Positions 10,301 through 18,208 of a DNA stretch of 64,000 nucleotides are shown piece by piece. Below the pieces are notes generated by a model. It was not told the DNA's origin. It did no database searches and worked only from the letters and a program-made list of their open reading frames with translations. This DNA is from a bacterium (GTDB lineage Bacteria > Bacteroidota > Bacteroidia > B-17B0 > Aurantibacillaceae), in assembly GCA_029945625.1 (NCBI GenBank), contig JAQSCW010000002.1, positions 248,001 through 312,000 on the forward strand, given 5' to 3'. Made by a program: the position numbers and the translations under genes. Each line of letters starts with the position of its first letter. The first letter of the stretch is position 1.

Positions 10301-10899
10301 TCACCTTGCAACAATAATCTTGCAAAGGTGATGTTTTTAGGATGCCCCACACAATTGGCCCGCGGGGTACATAAAAAAACAGTAATTCCCGGTTCTGTGG
10401 CTACCACATCAAAACCAACACCCCCATCCGATAGGGTATGGGTTAAAATGCCGGATGCGGCAGGCATACTAAGGTAAAAATCGGTGCCAAGTGCGCGCTG
10501 ACCTTTGAGACTAATCATCTCCCTATTTGTAGTAGATTGATTTCCAATAGTATAATAGATCGAAATTGCTTCTTTTGAACTGATGTAAAACCCCTTTGCA
10601 CTGATGGTATTTACGGGTGCGCTTTCGGTGGAAAGCAAATACGGTGTAAGATTGAACGTGAGCGTACTCGCCGCATTCACAAACAAACTGGTGTTAACAG
10701 CCGCAGTAGCGCTAAGAGCAGGCTGGCGCAAAAACACAACACTGGGCTGCGAGTAGGTTTGAATATGAAGTATGATTGGGCTCTCCCCCATGAGGGCAGA
10801 TATGTCGGGAGCTACGAACCAAAAACTAGTATCTATCTGAGCCCGGAATTTACTGCATAACAAAACGAACAACAAAGGGATCAAAAGGCGTTTCGTCAT
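7393..10899 (-). CDS. Giant secreted adhesin paralogue: IgGFc-binding-like N-terminus, Cys-paired repeats, PKD, CHU_C domain
   Basis: 1168 residues, the first gene of the five-gene run. The signal peptide ends SKFRAQ. The architecture matches the 1318-residue adhesin: an IgGFc-binding-like N-terminus (MISLKGQRALGTDFYLS; YLFHLSGYGCKLSGAQLAPV), about four repeats (455-830) with G-x-W, G-x-F and STNNG-x-C motifs, PKD-like units (WDFGD ~858, a degenerate unit ~946, WSFGNGD ~1027) and a CHU_C sorting domain (~1085-1168; PNVITPNGDGKND, then FNRWGEKMF, AWDGTYKG). It is thus a type B T9SS cargo, probably anchored or retained at the surface. The two adhesins look like an ancient duplication together with their PorP partners: same domain order but different repeat number and only moderate similarity by eye. 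Ligand unknown. Confidence 0.92.
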   Translation of the reverse strand: MTKRLLIPLLFVLLCSKFRAQIDTSFWFVAPDISALMGESPIILHIQTYSQPSVVFLRQPALSATAAVNTSLFVNAASTLTFNLTPYLLSTESAPVNTISAKGFYISSKEAISIYYTIGNQSTTNREMISLKGQRALGTDFYLSMPAASGILTHTLSDGGVGFDVVATEPGITVFLCTPRANCVGHPKNITFARLLLQGETFSVMDNNSVNPSELAGTIISSNKLIGVTVKGSVRASANGCPSYFTDQITPSDMIGSNYVVLRGDGSTDVAYILAPQNATSFTLSTSTGTLSWLVNSSETFSVNISDPITYIVTDKPVYLFHLSGYGCKLSGAQLAPVFCAGSYSTAFIRLSSDSLNLNVCTRSGFQNSFTLTSNGNTVNVAANAFSVVPGSAGALVAARLFFPASSITVGSYNELRNSKDLFGLALHNGGSQGGSAYAQVSNFITNTYVNAHTAPTATTCANNPFALNGIIGGGPITGLWSLVDGYGTFLNGSTQYSSNVYVPSLLDTTNNNLSIPVGNRYVKIILSSTGNCQNLSDTLKLKVLQPPIVTAGSSSVICGNFPTINFNGNVYGATNQGFWSSLPPASGSFIAGATSFTPTYQLSQNDTTQTQLQFVLTSTNNGGCNPGTASVTVFINKPPIVIAGTLSPLTICSNNSTLALNGVVSGTASTTGIWHTTGSGLFSPGNLFLAGNYLPSANDLSSGSVWLTLESTNNGICFPTRDSIQVLFIDPSYVNAGSDLNACTNNPRAELAGVITGTLTNTVLWLGGSGQFSPTNTALTCTYTGSPAEVAAGFVTLTLSTTNNGVCFGTEDLLQINFQQKPTANFSVNAVCLGQLSEFSDQSVNSSTLGTLNLWAWDFGDNSPMSYTTQPLHAYTTVGSYSTTLIVRNNFDCYDTVQKVAVVNALPTPAFFTSRDCSGSAQLIHFTDNSSTSLPDVIPGSGYYWDFGGFGFSVAKDTSVIFPSEGIYNISHRVSTDKGCTAVISKTLEITPRPVARFIYLSNAQVGLGATVQFRDTSSYAVTWIWSFGNGDSSRVQHPSYYYKENGKYPVKLTVTDRFACPSSYSLEVKIATIVTEIVKLVPNVITPNGDGKNDVWRLDFIDVFFPKAEIEIFNRWGEKMFRSVGYSNAWDGTYKGEPLPVGAYFYMINLNDGETPVIKGSITLVK

Positions 10900-10938
10900 T
10901 TCAAAAGGCGTATTCGTCGAAGGTTTTCATTGTTTTAA

Positions 10939-10946
10939 CAAAAATA
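10939..10946 (-). promoter_or_regulatory. Probable -7 box for the adhesin/PorP operon
   Basis: On the minus strand this reads TATTTTTG, a perfect match to the Bacteroidota -7 consensus TAnnTTTG. It lies about 40 bases before the ATG of the first adhesin gene, in a 108-base divergent region shared with the DUF58 gene. No well-spaced TTTG -33 box is visible, so support is partial. Confidence 0.45.
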
Positions 10947-11007
10947 TATAAAAAATTCAGCATTTCAGCAAGTTATACGCATAAAAGAGGATATTTGTTG
11001 CATAAAT

Positions 11008-11916
11008 ATGGCGTTAAATCGTAGCAAAATAGAGCCTTTTAAGAACTTAGAGCTCCTGGCAAAAAAAGTAGTGGAAGGATTTATCACCGGATTGCACAAA
11101 AGTCCCTTCCATGGTTTTTCTGTTGAATTCGCCGAACACCGCCTCTACAATACGGGAGAGAGCACGCGGCATATCGATTGGAAACTCTTTGCCCGCACCG
11201 AAAAATTGTTTGTTAAGCGCTTCGAAGAAGAAACCAATTTGCGTTGCCAACTAGTTATTGACACCAGCGCAAGTATGCAATTTCCTGTAGATCAAGAGCT
11301 TAATAAATTGGTTTTTTCAGTGTATTCTGCTGCGGCGCTTTGTGAATTGTTAAAACGCCAACGTGATGCTTTTGGATTAACACTTTTTGAACAGGATATC
11401 ACCAAACATTTCCCCCCAAAAGGCAGTCCCTTGCACCAAAAGATGATCCTAGCAGCTCTTGAAGACGTGTTAGCGCAAAAGCATGAACGTACATCTACCT
11501 CCGCCACGGCGGCACTCAACCAAATTGCCGAAATCATTCACCAAAGGTCTCTCGTAATTATTTTCAGCGACATGTTTGAGTCGAATAGCGAAAACGAAGA
11601 ATTGTTTTCAGCTTTGCAGCACTTAAAATACAAAAAACACGAGGTCGTGCTTTTTCACGTGGTCGATAAATCAAAAGAACTTGAATTTGAATTTGACAAT
11701 AAACCCTATCATTTTATTGACCTTGAAACAGGTGATGAAGTAAAATTAAATCCAACACAGATCAAAGAACACTATAAAAACTCCATTCATAAATTTCAGG
11801 AAGCTCTAGAAATCAAATGCGGACAGTACCAAATTGATTACGTAGAAGCCGATATTCATAAGGGTTTTGATACTGTGCTTTACACGTATTTGGTGAAGCG
11901 GCAAATGATGCTGTAA
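11008..11916 (+). CDS. DUF58 domain-containing protein (von Willebrand A-like)
   Basis: 302 residues, cytoplasmic, no signal peptide. The N-terminal half carries the DUF58 signature around GESTRHIDWKLFARTEKLFVK (residues 50-70), followed by a vWA-type metal-site motif DTSAS (85-89) and a second conserved acidic segment IIFSDMFE. Members normally sit next to a MoxR-type AAA+ ATPase and membrane vWA/BatA proteins in aerotolerance-type operons. Here there is no moxR or bat gene within the window: it is divergent from the adhesin operon, and lpdA lies convergent on the other side. The encoded function is probably assistance in assembling or inserting cofactors into partner complexes, but that is family-level knowledge only. 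Family assignment certain. Confidence 0.93.
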   Translation: MALNRSKIEPFKNLELLAKKVVEGFITGLHKSPFHGFSVEFAEHRLYNTGESTRHIDWKLFARTEKLFVKRFEEETNLRCQLVIDTSASMQFPVDQELNKLVFSVYSAAALCELLKRQRDAFGLTLFEQDITKHFPPKGSPLHQKMILAALEDVLAQKHERTSTSATAALNQIAEIIHQRSLVIIFSDMFESNSENEELFSALQHLKYKKHEVVLFHVVDKSKELEFEFDNKPYHFIDLETGDEVKLNPTQIKEHYKNSIHKFQEALEIKCGQYQIDYVEADIHKGFDTVLYTYLVKRQMML

Positions 11917-12003
11917 CTCCGAAATCCCGATTTTATTTGGGGAAGAACTGACACGTCCTGAATTTGCGTAGCCTCAAACTTCTCATTTTCTTCCCTTACT
12001 TTC

Positions 12004-12036
12004 AAAAAAAAAATCCGGCTGGATGTCAGTCGGACT
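12004..12036 (-). terminator. Rho-independent terminator of lpdA
   Basis: Minus-strand hairpin with an 8-bp stem (TCCGACTG / CAGCCGGA, one G-T pair) and a 5-base loop, followed by a run of ten T. It lies about 45 bases past the lpdA stop. Confidence 0.8.
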
Positions 12037-12078
12037 CTTCTATAGTTTGAGACCTAGGGTATTTTCTGATGCACCAAA

Positions 12079-13467
12079 TTATAAGTGAATCACTTCGCCA
12101 TAGGCAGCAGCAGCCGCTTCCATAATGGCTTCACTCATGGTGGGATGCGGATGAATGGTCTTTATCAATTCATGTCCTGTTGTTTCCAATTTGCGAATGG
12201 CCACAATTTCAGCAATCATTTCGGTAACGTTTGCACCAATCATATGGGCACCCAATAGTTCTCCGTATTTCGCGTCAAAAATCAATTTTACAAATCCGTC
12301 AGCTGCCCCTGCTGCCTTGGCTTTGCCCGACGCGGAGAAAGGAAACTTTCCGATCTTTAAGGTATAACCCGCTTCTTTTGCTTTCTTTTCGGTGTAACCC
12401 ACACTTGCTACTTCAGGCTGACAATACGTGCATCCCGGAATATTATTATAGTCAATTGGATCCACATGCAAGCCCTTAATCTTTTCAACACAGGTAATTC
12501 CTTCAGCACTGGCCACATGCGCCAATGCCTGTCCCGGCACACAATCGCCAATTGCGTAATACCCGCTTACGTTAGTGGCATAAAATTTATCCACCACAAT
12601 TTTTCCCTTGTCCGTTTTTATGCCGGTTTCTTCCAGTCCCAAACCTGCAATATTGGCCTCTATTCCTACTGCCGACAATACAATGTCGGCCTCAAGAGTT
12701 ACCAAGCCTGTTTTTGTTTTGATGTTCACTTTGCAGCCGGTGCCTTTGGTGTCAACACTTTCCACCGAAGCATCTACCATCACATCAATACCTGCTTTTT
12801 TGAATGACTTTTCAAGTTGTTTGCTCACTTCTTCATCTTCAACCGGAACAATAGTTGGAAGGAACTCCACTACTGTTACTTTGGTACCCATCGTGGCATA
12901 AAAATAAGCGAACTCCACTCCTATTGCTCCGCTCCCCACAACTACCATAGTTTTGGGCTGTGAGGGCAAATTCATTGCTTCGCGGTAACCAATTATTTTC
13001 TTTCCATCTTGCGTTAAATTTGGAAGTTGTTTTGATCGTGCGCCAGTAGCAATAATGATATGCGGTGCGGTGTGAGTTGCAACCACTCCATCATTTCCTG
13101 TAACTTCAATTTTCTTTCCCGGCTTCACTTTTGCCGTCCCCATAATCACATCAATCTTATTCTTCTTCATCAAAAACTGAATGCCTTTGCTCATGCCATC
13201 GGCCACACCACGACTGCGTTTAATCACTTCCCCAAAATTGGCAGAAATGTTGCCGGCGGTTATTCCGTAATCGCTCGAGTGTTTTAAATATTCGAACACT
13301 TGGGCGCTCTTCAGCAAGGCCTTGGTGGGAATACATCCCCAGTTGAGGCAGATTCCGCCCAAACTCTCCTTCTCAATAATAGCGGTCTTAAATCCCAGTT
13401 GCGACGCACGAATCGCAGTAACATAACCACCCGGACCACTTCCAATTACTATAATATCGTAGTTCAT
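12079..13467 (-). CDS. lpdA: Dihydrolipoyl dehydrogenase (E3)
   Basis: 462 residues, the usual length. It oxidises dihydrolipoamide on the E2 (or glycine-cleavage H) protein, passing electrons via FAD to NAD+, in 2-oxoacid dehydrogenase complexes. Visible features are the FAD-binding GSGPGG (9-14), the redox disulfide in GGICLNWGCIPTKA (C40 and C45), the NAD-binding motif VVVGSGAIGVEFA (about 177-189), the second FAD motif YAIGDC, and the C-terminal catalytic His-Glu in HPHPTMSEAIMEA. No E1 or E2 genes are nearby, so this is a stand-alone E3 that could serve several complexes. A terminator follows it; the M16 protease gene lies 98 bases upstream on the same strand. All key residues are present. 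Confidence 0.97.
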   Translation of the reverse strand: MNYDIIVIGSGPGGYVTAIRASQLGFKTAIIEKESLGGICLNWGCIPTKALLKSAQVFEYLKHSSDYGITAGNISANFGEVIKRSRGVADGMSKGIQFLMKKNKIDVIMGTAKVKPGKKIEVTGNDGVVATHTAPHIIIATGARSKQLPNLTQDGKKIIGYREAMNLPSQPKTMVVVGSGAIGVEFAYFYATMGTKVTVVEFLPTIVPVEDEEVSKQLEKSFKKAGIDVMVDASVESVDTKGTGCKVNIKTKTGLVTLEADIVLSAVGIEANIAGLGLEETGIKTDKGKIVVDKFYATNVSGYYAIGDCVPGQALAHVASAEGITCVEKIKGLHVDPIDYNNIPGCTYCQPEVASVGYTEKKAKEAGYTLKIGKFPFSASGKAKAAGAADGFVKLIFDAKYGELLGAHMIGANVTEMIAEIVAIRKLETTGHELIKTIHPHPTMSEAIMEAAAAAYGEVIHL

Positions 13468-13565
13468 ATCTCTAAAAATTTTAGGGCACTAAATTACTAT
13501 TTTATCTTTAATCTTAAACACTGCAGTTATCCCTCTACTGCTAGCAGAAAACCGCAACTCATTGC

Positions 13566-16442
13566 TTATTCTTTCAACACATTTCCATTCGTATCAATCT
13601 CTATCACGTCGTAACCCAACTTTTTAACTTTTTCTAAATTGGTCGCCTTATCTCCCACCACAATTACAACCATTTTTTGATACGGCAAGAACAGTTTTGC
13701 GCGTTTGCTGATCTCTGGTTTTTGGATCTCATTCAACTGTTTAAGTTGTTGCGATACATAATCTCTTGGCAGATCGTAATCAAGTACCCGTTTTATAAAA
13801 CCTAATTTTTGTTGTGGTGACTCATACTTGAGTGCATCACTTTGAACCATGGCATTTTTTGTGAAATTTAATTCTTCGTCGGTGATTCCCTCTTCAGTGT
13901 ATTTTTTAAATTCTTTTAAAATCTCCACCAGCGTGCTATCAGTGGTGTTTGCCTTAAAGCCACCACTCATGGTATAGGGCCCCACAAATTTTGTACCATA
14001 AAATCCGGCACGTGTACCGTAAGTCCAGCCCTTAATCTCGCGAAGGAGGTAGTTTGTTCGGCTGTTAAACGCTCCTGCAAAAGGGAAGTTCATGATGGTA
14101 CCTTTGTAAAAATCACCATTTACGTCGAAGGGGAGAGCCAGATAACCAATTCTAATCTCACTTTGTGCAGCGTTCTTTTTATCGAGGAAATAGATCTTTG
14201 TTTTTTCGATGACAGGTGCCACCGAATTATCACCCGTATTCTCGGTTCCAAATCTCATTTTCGACAGGAAGGATAGTTCGTTTATGATTTGATCCTGCGT
14301 GATATCGCCACTCACAGCCACCGACAGCATGCCGGTATTGAGCGTATTATAATAGTTACGTACATTATCAAGCGTTATTTTGCCTACCGTTTCGGCGTTA
14401 CCACTTGGGGTGTACCCCATTACATGAAATGGACCATATAGTATTTTGCGGTATGCCATGTCGGCCAACGCTGAGGCATTTGTGAGTGACTGAGAAATAC
14501 CATCCAGTTGTTTCTTTTTCTCAAGTACAAATTCTGTTTCATCAAATTTTGGCTCCAGTAAATACTCCTGTACCACCTTTAATGTGGCATTGAGGTTTTG
14601 TTTCAAACAATTTACATTTAGGTTAATGTCCTCTTCACCGGCATAAATATTCACCGATGAACCCAAACGATTCAGTCGGTTCTCAAGTTCTTCGGCGCTT
14701 GTGTTTTTAGAGCTTTGCTGCATCATCGAAGCCACCAATTGGCTAAGTCCGGAAAGGTCGCGGGGTTCATAGCGATGCCCGGCCTTAAATGACATAAGGA
14801 TGTTCACTTTTGGAATCTCGTTTTCGTAAATGCCAATAAGCGGAATAACAGTGTTGAGTTTGGTTTTATAGAAATCAGGAACGGGAACAGCTGCGGCAGG
14901 TTTTGCAGCCGGCATTACCGATCGGTTAAAGTCATCTTTTGCTTCACTGTAGCTAAGATTCTTGTATTCAGCGCTTTCCGTTTCAATTTTTCGATCGTAC
15001 ATGGTCCAGTTGTCGGCCTGTGCCCTGAGATCGCCTTTACCTTTAGGAAGGCAACTCAATACCACGCAGGGTTTGTTTTTGATGTACGTGTTGTACACTT
15101 TCATCACATCTGCTTTCGAAAGAGACATTACGCGTTTGATTTCTTCTTTCAAATTATTCGCATTATGTGTAAGCGTGAAATAAGAAGCAAGGGTGGCGCC
15201 TTTGCCCTGCACCGTGCTTAAACTACCATATAAATTGCTCTCAAACTGTGCTTTGAATTTCACTAGGTCATCGTCAGTTACTCCTTTTTTCTCCCATTCA
15301 GCTAATATTTTCTGAAGGTCTTTTTCCGTTTCGGCAAGAGATGCGCCTTGATTGGCGCGGATCACAATCTGAAATTGCCCGGCCAATTCGCGGGTATACT
15401 CATAGGCGTTTGCACTCATCGCTTTCTTGCTTTCAATAAACCCTTTGTAGAGCGGGGAACCCTGACTGCCCGCCAAAACATCGGCCAGTAGATCCAAGGC
15501 GGCATCATCCTTCGTGTTTGCCGGTGCTGTTTTAAAAGCAAGATTCAGCATAGGAAATTTCACATTGTCTTCGTAAGAAATATAGCGCTTTGAATCCAGC
15601 TTAAAAGAGGGAACTACTTGCGGTTTAACTTCGGGACCTTTGTCGATTTTTCCAAAGTATTTTTGGGCCATTGCCAATACTTCTTCGGTATTCACGTCAC
15701 CGGCCACCGTTAACACGGCATTGTTGGCTCCGTACCAACGCATATAAAATCGTTTCAGGTCATTCACATCCACTCTGTCGAGGTCAACAATGTACCCAAT
15801 GGTGGTCCAGCTGTAAGGGTGGCCTTGCGGATATAAAGCCTCACCTATTTTTTCTCCCACAACCCCATATGGAGCATTATCGTAACGTTGACCACGTTCG
15901 TTCTTCACGGTGGCACGCTGTACTTCAAATTTGCGTTGTGTTACCGAATCCAACAAAAATCCCATACGGTCCGATTCGAGCCACAACATTTTTTCGAGTT
16001 GATTACTTGGTACGGTTTCAAAATAATTGGTACGATCAGTATTGGTGCTTCCATTCAGGGTTCCTCCCGCTTCTGTAATTATTTTAAAATGCTGTTCATC
16101 GGCCACGTTTTTTGAACCTTGAAACATCATGTGTTCAAAAAAATGCGCAAACCCACTTCGTCCTTGTTGCTCCCTGGCGCTTCCTACGTGATAGGTCACA
16201 TCTACGTAACAAATAGGATCACTGTGATCTTCATGAATAATAATATTGAGGCCATTGGCCAGTTTATAACGTTTGTACGGAATCACCATCTCATCGGGCG
16301 ATTTTTTGGTTACTTCTTCCACAAAAGTGGCACCGCTACTTGTTTTACTGTCGCCCGCTTTGGCTGCTGTTGTGGCCTTTTGAGCATCTATACTTCCGAA
16401 ACCTGCCAACAACAAGGCTCCAACAATGATCGATTTTTGCAT
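13566..16442 (-). CDS. M16 family zinc metallopeptidase, tandem two-domain, periplasmic
   Basis: 958 residues with a signal peptide (ends GSIDAQ). It has two M16 (insulinase/pitrilysin-like) units, about 50-480 and 530-950. The first holds the inverted zinc motif H-F-F-E-H (residues 100-104), with further acidic residues downstream, and is the catalytic half. The second lacks an HxxEH motif and should be the non-catalytic partner half, as in other two-domain M16 enzymes. It probably degrades peptides in the periplasm; the substrate is unknown. It has its own -7 box (16461-16468) and is divergent from the bacilliredoxin gene. The start is chosen because the signal peptide begins directly at this ATG. 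Confidence 0.95.
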   Translation of the reverse strand: MQKSIIVGALLLAGFGSIDAQKATTAAKAGDSKTSSGATFVEEVTKKSPDEMVIPYKRYKLANGLNIIIHEDHSDPICYVDVTYHVGSAREQQGRSGFAHFFEHMMFQGSKNVADEQHFKIITEAGGTLNGSTNTDRTNYFETVPSNQLEKMLWLESDRMGFLLDSVTQRKFEVQRATVKNERGQRYDNAPYGVVGEKIGEALYPQGHPYSWTTIGYIVDLDRVDVNDLKRFYMRWYGANNAVLTVAGDVNTEEVLAMAQKYFGKIDKGPEVKPQVVPSFKLDSKRYISYEDNVKFPMLNLAFKTAPANTKDDAALDLLADVLAGSQGSPLYKGFIESKKAMSANAYEYTRELAGQFQIVIRANQGASLAETEKDLQKILAEWEKKGVTDDDLVKFKAQFESNLYGSLSTVQGKGATLASYFTLTHNANNLKEEIKRVMSLSKADVMKVYNTYIKNKPCVVLSCLPKGKGDLRAQADNWTMYDRKIETESAEYKNLSYSEAKDDFNRSVMPAAKPAAAVPVPDFYKTKLNTVIPLIGIYENEIPKVNILMSFKAGHRYEPRDLSGLSQLVASMMQQSSKNTSAEELENRLNRLGSSVNIYAGEEDINLNVNCLKQNLNATLKVVQEYLLEPKFDETEFVLEKKKQLDGISQSLTNASALADMAYRKILYGPFHVMGYTPSGNAETVGKITLDNVRNYYNTLNTGMLSVAVSGDITQDQIINELSFLSKMRFGTENTGDNSVAPVIEKTKIYFLDKKNAAQSEIRIGYLALPFDVNGDFYKGTIMNFPFAGAFNSRTNYLLREIKGWTYGTRAGFYGTKFVGPYTMSGGFKANTTDSTLVEILKEFKKYTEEGITDEELNFTKNAMVQSDALKYESPQQKLGFIKRVLDYDLPRDYVSQQLKQLNEIQKPEISKRAKLFLPYQKMVVIVVGDKATNLEKVKKLGYDVIEIDTNGNVLKE

Positions 16443-16460
16443 GTGTTAAAAATATTTGGA

Positions 16461-16468
16461 CAAATATA
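16461..16468 (-). promoter_or_regulatory. -7 box of the M16 peptidase gene
   Basis: The minus strand reads TATATTTG, a perfect TAnnTTTG match, 18 bases before the ATG. A TTTTG lies 15 bases upstream, closer than the usual 19-base spacing. Confidence 0.5.
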
Positions 16469-16557
16469 GAAGAGAAATGCGGACAAAATGTGAATTTGGG
16501 TTGAAAGGTTTTAAAACAATTTAACAGCTTTCCGGTTCAGGATTTGGAAATGTACTG

Positions 16558-16565
16558 TAACTTTG
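16558..16565 (+). promoter_or_regulatory. -7 box of the bacilliredoxin gene
   Basis: TAACTTTG matches the Bacteroidota TAnnTTTG box exactly and ends 16 bases before the ATG at 16582. No clear -33 TTTG at 19 bases, so support is from one element only. Confidence 0.45.
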
Positions 16566-16581
16566 CCTAAAACAAAACGAT

Positions 16582-16992
16582 ATGTATCCTGAAGCAATAG
16601 TAAATCCCATGAAGGCCGAACTTACCACAGTTGGCTTTACAGAACTCACAAGCCCCGAAGACGTTGATAACATGATCAAGTCGGAAGGTACCGTGTTGAT
16701 GGTGGTAAATTCTGTGTGTGGATGCGCCGCAGGTGCTTGCCGCCCCGGAGTTAAAAAAAGTCTTGAAAATACCAAAAAGCCATCTAAATTAACCACTGTT
16801 TTTGCCGGCTTTGACATTGAAGCGGTGAATCAGGCCCGCAAGCATTTTACGCCTTATCCCCCAAGCAGTCCTGCTATTGCGCTGTTTAGAAATGGAGAAT
16901 TGGTGCACTTTATCGAGCGTCACAACATTGAGGGTCATAACGCCAACGCAATTTCTGAGCATTTAAAGGCAGTATACGACGAATTCTGCTAA
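16582..16992 (+). CDS. BrxA/BrxB family bacilliredoxin
   Basis: 136 residues. It is a thioredoxin-fold protein of the YphP/YqiW (BrxA/BrxB, DUF1094) family, with the defining C-G-C motif at C46-C48 inside NSVCGCAAGACRPG. In Firmicutes these proteins remove bacillithiol from S-bacillithiolated proteins; many Bacteroidota also carry the family and are thought to make or use low-molecular-weight thiols, but no bacillithiol biosynthesis gene is visible here. It is monocistronic: its own -7 box lies upstream and a strong terminator follows. Length and motifs are full. Family certain; physiological thiol uncertain. Confidence 0.94.
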   Translation: MYPEAIVNPMKAELTTVGFTELTSPEDVDNMIKSEGTVLMVVNSVCGCAAGACRPGVKKSLENTKKPSKLTTVFAGFDIEAVNQARKHFTPYPPSSPAIALFRNGELVHFIERHNIEGHNANAISEHLKAVYDEFC

Positions 16993-17012
16993 GCAGGTAA
17001 TATTTTAATAAT

Positions 17013-17041
17013 AAAAAAAGACGCTTAAGGCGTCTTTTTTT
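17013..17041 (+). terminator. Rho-independent terminator after the bacilliredoxin gene
   Basis: Near-perfect hairpin AAAAAAGACGC / GCGTCTTTTTT around a TTAAG loop, with A- and T-tracts on both sides, 21 bases after the stop. Confidence 0.85.
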
Positions 17042-17099
17042 ATTACATTTTTGTGTAATTTCGTAGATTATTCGGCGAAACTAAACACCAAGCCACTTT

Positions 17100-17960
17100 A
17101 TGAAAAACTTAAAAATTGTAACCGCAGCAGTTGTCTTATTTGTTAGCTGTCTCTTCGTTACCAATTGCAAAGACGACGAAAATAAAGGAAACCCCCTTGC
17201 GGATAGTTTAAAGAACGCTAATGGCTCTCTATCCGGTCAACTCAATGAAAAAGAAGCGGCACTTCAGGAATTTATTGCCTCTTTTAACGAAATTCAGGAA
17301 AACCTTAATACCATTAAAGAGAAAGAGAAGATCTTCTCGAGCATCAACAAAAAGGGCGATGTAAAGAGTAAGCAAGGTCAAATTCAAGAAGACATTCAGT
17401 CGATCTACGATCTGATGGAAAAGAATAAGAACCGAATTAATTCCTTGTCGCTAAAATTAAAAGACAGTAATCTTAAACTCGCCGGCCTCGAAAAAATGAT
17501 CGAGAACATGCAAATCTCGCTGAATCAAAAGGACGAAGAAATTACTGTTCTGAAGACCAAAATGGAAGGTTTGAATGTTGAATTATCCACTCTTAACACC
17601 AATTACAAAGTAGTGGAAGGAGAGCTCAATACAAAACAGGAAGAACTCAATACGGCCTATTATGCCATTGGCACCATGAAGGAACTTCAAGATAAAAAAG
17701 TAATCGCCAAAGAAGGTGGATTTATCGGCCTGGGCAAATCAACCAAAGTAACCACCGACTTTAATAAAGATTATTTCACCCGCATCAACATTGAACAAAC
17801 TACCAGTATCAATATTGGAGCAAAAAAGGCTAAATTATTAACGATTCACCCCAGCAAGTCCTATAAACTGGTGGGTCAAAAGCCTGTTGAAAAATTGGAT
17901 ATCACCAATCCCAAAGAATTCTGGGGTGCTTCAAAATATCTGGTGATCGTAATAGAATAA
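17100..17960 (+). CDS. Coiled-coil lipoprotein, probably surface-exposed, unknown function
   Basis: 286 residues. The N-terminus is a lipoprotein signal: a hydrophobic stretch, then FVTNC with the acylated Cys at about 23. It is followed directly by K-D-D-E, like the lipoprotein export signals (Lys plus acidic residues after Cys) that send lipoproteins to the cell surface in Bacteroidota. Residues about 35-205 are almost entirely heptad-rich coiled coil (many Leu/Ile with Glu/Lys/Asn; no Pro). The last 80 residues are a small beta-rich domain. I do not recognise a named family. The gene is flanked by terminators on both sides, so it is a single transcription unit. Lipoprotein status is well supported, surface location is inference, and function is unknown. 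Confidence 0.85.
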   Translation: MKNLKIVTAAVVLFVSCLFVTNCKDDENKGNPLADSLKNANGSLSGQLNEKEAALQEFIASFNEIQENLNTIKEKEKIFSSINKKGDVKSKQGQIQEDIQSIYDLMEKNKNRINSLSLKLKDSNLKLAGLEKMIENMQISLNQKDEEITVLKTKMEGLNVELSTLNTNYKVVEGELNTKQEELNTAYYAIGTMKELQDKKVIAKEGGFIGLGKSTKVTTDFNKDYFTRINIEQTTSINIGAKKAKLLTIHPSKSYKLVGQKPVEKLDITNPKEFWGASKYLVIVIE

Positions 17961-17983
17961 CAACGGCACCTTCAATTAAATAA

Positions 17984-18013
17984 GAAAATCGCTCCGAATA
18001 GCGATTTTTTTTT
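17984..18013 (+). terminator. Rho-independent terminator after the coiled-coil lipoprotein gene
   Basis: AAATCGCT / AGCGATTT stem, CCGAAT loop, then a T-run of nine, starting 24 bases after the stop. Confidence 0.8.
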
Positions 18014-18208
18014 GCATGAGGGTAACTCCAATGACCAAAAATTAGTATACTACCTAGTGGACCCTCAAAAACTCCAAAAGCCTTATCAATATTGAATCAT
18101 TAACGAAAGCACTATGGACTTAGAATGCAGGAAAGATAAATGATGGGAACTAAAGCTGGCAGATATTTATAAGTGTATTATTAAAAAACCTAGCTATTTG
18201 AAATTTTT

